This document shows positions 5,482-5,485 of a DNA stretch of 5,485 nucleotides, in pieces; positions within the stretch are counted from its first letter, which is position 1, and the number at the start of each line of letters is the position of its first letter. The position numbers and the translations under genes are program-made. A model generated the notes under the pieces. The model had not been told where the DNA came from, did not search any database, and worked only from the letters and a program-made list of their open reading frames with translations. The stretch comes from Acidimicrobiia bacterium (lineage in GTDB: Bacteria > Actinomycetota > Acidimicrobiia > IMCC26256): assembly GCA_023262065.1 (NCBI GenBank), contig JALRDW010000223.1, positions 1 to 5,485 of the forward strand, read 5' to 3'.

Positions 5482-5485
5482 CGGG

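Overview
This is a GC-rich window with very high G/C at third codon positions, strong AGGAGG-type ribosome binding sites, some GTG starts and long antisense open frames that come only from composition. Together with the acyl-CoA dehydrogenase / SRPBCC gene set, this points to an actinobacterium, possibly an Acidimicrobiia-like lineage. The lineage is an inference from style, not from a marker gene.

Left part (1-1905, + strand): an operon-like run holding the 3' end of one acyl-CoA dehydrogenase (ACAD), a complete second ACAD-fold gene, and a small SRPBCC (START/polyketide-cyclase-like) protein. The gaps are 47 and 27 bp and the two complete genes have good ribosome binding sites. The two adjacent ACADs look like the two halves of a heteromeric enzyme of the kind known from actinobacterial steroid side-chain beta-oxidation. 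Neither visible C-terminus carries the usual catalytic glutamate, and the complete subunit also lacks it at the alternative position.

Middle (1906-3780, + strand): after a short gap with a weak hairpin and a possible -10 box comes a 541-codon gene of unknown function, read from GTG. Its product has an N-terminal region, a middle globular domain, an Ala/Pro-rich hinge, an acidic helical segment and a distinct C-terminal domain ending in a Gly/His-rich motif. It is followed by tRNA-Ser(GCU), with its CCA encoded, and a strong hairpin that separates the tRNA from the convergent genes.

Right part (3786-5481, - strand): two genes run leftward and are one base apart, so they are probably translationally coupled. 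The first is a 246-residue protein made of two tandem copies of a small alpha/beta (NIPSNAP / dimeric alpha-beta-barrel-like) domain. The second is a D-2-hydroxyacid dehydrogenase of the glyoxylate/hydroxypyruvate reductase type with all catalytic residues and an Arg where NAD-specific enzymes have Asp.

There is no mobile element, CRISPR array, integrase or toxin-antitoxin pair that I can support. The best candidates for something undescribed are the 541-residue multi-domain protein and the tandem-duplicated 246-residue protein.
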